A stretch of 64,000 bases of DNA from Pollutimonas sp036675275 (GTDB lineage Bacteria > Pseudomonadota > Gammaproteobacteria > Burkholderiales > Burkholderiaceae_B). Of this stretch, positions 61,914 to 64,000 are shown piece after piece. The notes under the pieces were generated by a model, which saw only the letters and a program-made list of their open reading frames with translations, was not told the origin of the DNA and did not search any database. Location: the NCBI GenBank assembly GCA_036675275.1, contig JAKFFG010000005.1:372001-436000 (forward strand), written 5' to 3'. Position 1 is the stretch's first letter; every line of letters begins with the position of its first letter. Made by a program: the position numbers and the translations under genes.

Positions 61914-62250
61914 TGTTTGCCCCTGTTAACTTGCTGATCTGCGCGGACAGTTTCGCTATCTCCGCCTGAGCTTGCCCGAGCTTGTAGCCCATGATTTCCA
62001 TTTGCGCTTCCATGGCGGATAGTTTCTTGAAAAGCTCGTCCGCCCTGTTTTCCGCAAGCTCCCGTTCTGCAATCGCCCTATCTCTTGCCGCCTCAAGCTG
62101 GGCGATGTAACGATTCTCTGACCGCCATTGAACGGCCTGCCCGGACATGGAGTCACGGATAGACGGCCAGAAGAATTTGTAGGCGAAGTACAGCAAAGTA
62201 CCGCCGCCGCCTACTGTTACCCAGCTGGGCAGGTCTGTTATGTCAGCCAT
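61906..62250 (-). CDS. Holin-like phage membrane protein
   Basis: A 114-residue protein with one N-terminal hydrophobic stretch (VTVGGGGTLLYFAYKFFW) and a coiled coil after it (RDRAIAERELAENRADELFKK). The place between the endolysin and Rz genes suits a holin or a holin-associated protein. The ATG at 62250 has GGGGC upstream; a TTG at 62253 precedes it. It overlaps the next gene by 8 bases. Confidence 0.62.
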   Translation of the reverse strand: MADITDLPSWVTVGGGGTLLYFAYKFFWPSIRDSMSGQAVQWRSENRYIAQLEAARDRAIAERELAENRADELFKKLSAMEAQMEIMGYKLGQAQAEIAKLSAQISKLTGANNA

Positions 62251-62261
62251 CAAAGCCCCAG

Positions 62262-62699
62262 TTATATTTTCACTACGCCGTTTCGATACCCGGCGCCAGA
62301 ACGCCAGCTAAGCACCTGCCGGCGCATCTTGTCGCCAATACCGAAGTGAACCCAAGTCGACCGGGCTTGCTCGTAGATAATTTGATCGAACTGGATACCG
62401 CTGTCAGCGATGGCCTGGCACACTTCCATGTCCGAGCCGTAGCCCGGGCAATGGAAGTCGGCGGCCAGCCCCTGAGAGTGACTTGAGGTAGAGCTACCGT
62501 CTACCGCCCGATTCAGCGCGGGCGATCTATAGCCGGACGTAATCAGCAGCGGATGGCCGAGCAACTCCCTGACCTCTTCCAGCGCCAAAGCAAGCCGCTC
62601 AAGGTTTGCCATGTGCGCAGGCGATGGCGTGTTGTTGACCCGCAGGCGGGCGGCGGTGTCGCTGCGGATGAACTCGGACAGCTTGAAATGTGGCGTCAT
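62262..62699 (-). CDS. Phage endolysin, M15-type peptidase
   Basis: A 145-residue peptidase of the M15_3 group that cuts peptidoglycan cross-links. Zinc-site residues appear in SSTSSHSQGLAADFHCPG (H and D), with a late His in STWVHFGIG. ITSGYRSPALNRAV is the conserved substrate block. It has no signal peptide, so it depends on a holin. The ATG at 62699 has AAGGA upstream. Confidence 0.88.
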   Translation of the reverse strand: MTPHFKLSEFIRSDTAARLRVNNTPSPAHMANLERLALALEEVRELLGHPLLITSGYRSPALNRAVDGSSTSSHSQGLAADFHCPGYGSDMEVCQAIADSGIQFDQIIYEQARSTWVHFGIGDKMRRQVLSWRSGAGYRNGVVKI

Positions 62700-62729
62700 C
62701 ACGTTCCTTGAGACGTAAAAAAAGCCGCG

Positions 62730-63143
62730 CTAGACGGCTTGCGGCGTGAGCAGTTCCGTTCGTCGCTCTGGCGTTACCACCCCTTCCGTGACAAGAAGAT
62801 CCAGCGTCATAGCCACGCGAGGATCGTCCAGATCGACGTACTGAGCCGCGATGAGCATATCCAGGCCGAATTGCACGGAGACGTTCGCGTGATTGCGGGC
62901 GGCCGCGTATTCGTCGGTCGTGAACTTCTGCAGGTAGTCGAGGGAGGAAAAGACGGTGATGGGCTGGGGCTCAGGCGCTGGAGGCGTCCAATCTTCGGGC
63001 GCTGGCTTCAATGTCTCTGGAACGCTGATTATGCGATCACCGCTCGCACTGAATACCTGATACACGCCGTCGATGAAACGAACGTCATCATCGTCTTCGA
63101 ACTGCCATGGCTGGCCGGTGCTTATGTCTATAAATATTTTCAT
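62730..63143 (-). CDS. Phage protein, probably tail-fibre assembly type
   Basis: A 137-residue protein starting MKIFIDISTGQPWQFEDDDD; GAGGA precedes the ATG at 63143. The middle has a proline-rich stretch (APEDWTPPAPEPQPI), and the second half is helical. Position after the tail-fibre gene suggests a tail-fibre chaperone or a small structural protein. The family is not certain. Confidence 0.6.
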   Translation of the reverse strand: MKIFIDISTGQPWQFEDDDDVRFIDGVYQVFSASGDRIISVPETLKPAPEDWTPPAPEPQPITVFSSLDYLQKFTTDEYAAARNHANVSVQFGLDMLIAAQYVDLDDPRVAMTLDLLVTEGVVTPERRTELLTPQAV

Positions 63144-63153
63144 GACTTCCTCT

Positions 63154-63864
63154 TTATCGGTATTCATACCAAGTACTGAGAACAAATCCGGAAACAATCA
63201 CCCTATACACCGCCCCTGGAGGAACGTCGAAATTCATAGCGGCCGGAGTTGAAGGCGTTGGATGAGATGCTGAACTGCAAAAATCCGCACCAACTTGGCC
63301 GAGCGCATATCCGTTAGCCACGCTTGGGAGGCCTGATATGAATACGGTTATGACCTTTCCAGTTAGGTTGGTGTAATTTGTACCGGTCGCCCTTGACCCT
63401 GACACGTTTTGTCGGGTCTGTTCGACACCGAACACCTGCGACTGAACAGTAACCTCATTGGCAGCAGTGGATGCTGCAGCCTTTATTGTCCCAGTCGATT
63501 CAATCGACGAAACAGTAAGGTTTGTCGGCGCGTAAGCCGACCCCTGCCATGTATACGTTCCTTTTCCGATAACATGGATATCGCCTTTATCAATTAGCGG
63601 AACGTCAGCCTCGGCATATTGCGGCAGCGGCGCCTTCAGAAGCGCGCCTTCAGCCATCCATTCCGAATTCGCGGCGTTACGGCGCTTGAGAAGCATGTTG
63701 CCGGTATCCGCCCAACTCATCCACGGGCCAGCTAGCGCAGCCGGGTCATCAGGTCCGGCAAAGTCCGTGGCTACCGTAGCCAACGCCTTATTTAAGTCCT
63801 GCACGACAGCCACGCCGGGATAAGAATCCCCTGTCGTTCGTAGCGCAATTGCTTCTTGTGTCAT
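63154..63864 (-). CDS. Phage tail-fibre-like protein
   Basis: A 236-residue protein that starts MTQEAIALRTTGDSYPGVAV, rich in Ser, Thr, Ala and Gly and with beta-type repeats in its second half (NLTVSSIESTGTIKAAASTA), as in tail fibres. An AGAGGT site precedes the ATG at 63864. It follows another phage gene by one or two bases. Receptor binding is a likely role but is not shown. Confidence 0.62.
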   Translation of the reverse strand: MTQEAIALRTTGDSYPGVAVVQDLNKALATVATDFAGPDDPAALAGPWMSWADTGNMLLKRRNAANSEWMAEGALLKAPLPQYAEADVPLIDKGDIHVIGKGTYTWQGSAYAPTNLTVSSIESTGTIKAAASTAANEVTVQSQVFGVEQTRQNVSGSRATGTNYTNLTGKVITVFISGLPSVANGYALGQVGADFCSSASHPTPSTPAAMNFDVPPGAVYRVIVSGFVLSTWYEYR

Positions 63865-63865
63865 A

Positions 63866-64000
63866 TCAATACCTCTGAGCGGTTGAATTAAATACGGCTG
63901 GAATCGGCGTAGCGCCGTTAAAAAATCGAATGTCGTAGCCGTCGAGCCCTTCGTTCGACAGAACGAACCTGTCGCCATCCACAGCATCGGCCTGCGTAAT
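63866..64000 (-). CDS. 3' end of a further phage structural gene
   Basis: The last 44 codons of a gene that continues beyond the window. The frame reads ITQADAVDGDRFVLSNEGLD and ends AQRY and a stop, one base before the tail-fibre ATG. It is probably a tail protein; too little is visible to name it. Confidence 0.6.
   Translation of the reverse strand: MTQADAVDGDRFVLSNEGLDGYDIRFFNGATPIPAVFNSTAQRY

Noticed and set aside
1..64000. CRISPR arrays, rRNA genes or insertion sequences
   Set aside because: I saw no regularly spaced repeat array, no rRNA segment and no transposase frame with terminal inverted repeats in the window.

Overview
The window looks like the chromosome of a betaproteobacterium of the Alcaligenaceae (Bordetella/Pusillimonas-like). 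The basis is a complete 14-gene nuo operon in Bordetella-like order beside a Burkholderiales-type porin, a tpiA-secG-tRNA-Leu block, GC-rich codon use and the style of the remaining genes. This assignment comes from gene content and protein style; no database search was run.

Layout. (1) 1-13320, minus strand: nuoA to nuoN (nuoN cut by the window edge), respiratory complex I. (2) 13782-14900: general porin. (3) 15339-20400, minus: four-gene imelysin/di-haem oxidoreductase iron-uptake operon with a possible Fur box. (4) 20601-24140, plus: ku-ligD, bacterial non-homologous end joining. (5) 24164-26826, minus: gfa, class III alcohol dehydrogenase and S-formylglutathione hydrolase, the glutathione route from formaldehyde to formate. 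(6) 27052-41247: a quinoprotein cluster with a XoxF-type (lanthanide-site) methanol dehydrogenase, its cytochrome c and XoxJ-like binding protein, a SoxYZ-like carrier, two metallo-beta-lactamase-fold proteins (one with all metal ligands lost), small secreted proteins of unknown role, an ATP-grasp enzyme, a sigma-54 activator, a beta-propeller protein, cytochrome b561 and an alpha/beta hydrolase. (7) 41522-44758, plus: pqqABCDE, which makes the cofactor; pqqA encodes only 24 residues. Regions 5-7 read as one C1 module: XoxF oxidises methanol (or another alcohol) in the periplasm using PQQ, electrons leave by cytochrome c, and formaldehyde is cleared by the glutathione enzymes. (8) 44827-45512: VapC/Phd-type toxin-antitoxin pair. 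(9) 45754-48727, minus: tRNA-Leu(GAG), secG, tpiA, quinone oxidoreductase, DUF1330 protein. In many betaproteobacteria tpiA-secG-tRNA-Leu lies directly before nuoA; here about 32 kb separates them.

(10) 48887-59083: secreted amidohydrolase, two lipoproteins, arginine deiminase with two arginine/ornithine antiporters (no arcB or arcC in view), an AI-2E-family permease, an exported alpha/beta hydrolase preceded by what looks like the last 30 codons of a deleted outer-membrane efflux gene, and a small secreted protein. (11) 59263-60069: ceramidase-like membrane protein. (12) 60175-60643: tRNA-Ser(UGA) split in its anticodon by a group I intron of about 220 nt, then tRNA-Leu(UAA). (13) 60836-64000: the end of a prophage (lysis genes Rz/Rz1, M15 endolysin, small membrane proteins, tail-fibre genes), probably integrated beside tRNA-Leu(UAA) and running off the window.

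The most notable items are the tRNA-Ser group I intron, the quinoprotein cluster with its inactive metallohydrolase paralogue and repeat-bearing ATP-grasp protein, and the displaced nuo operon.
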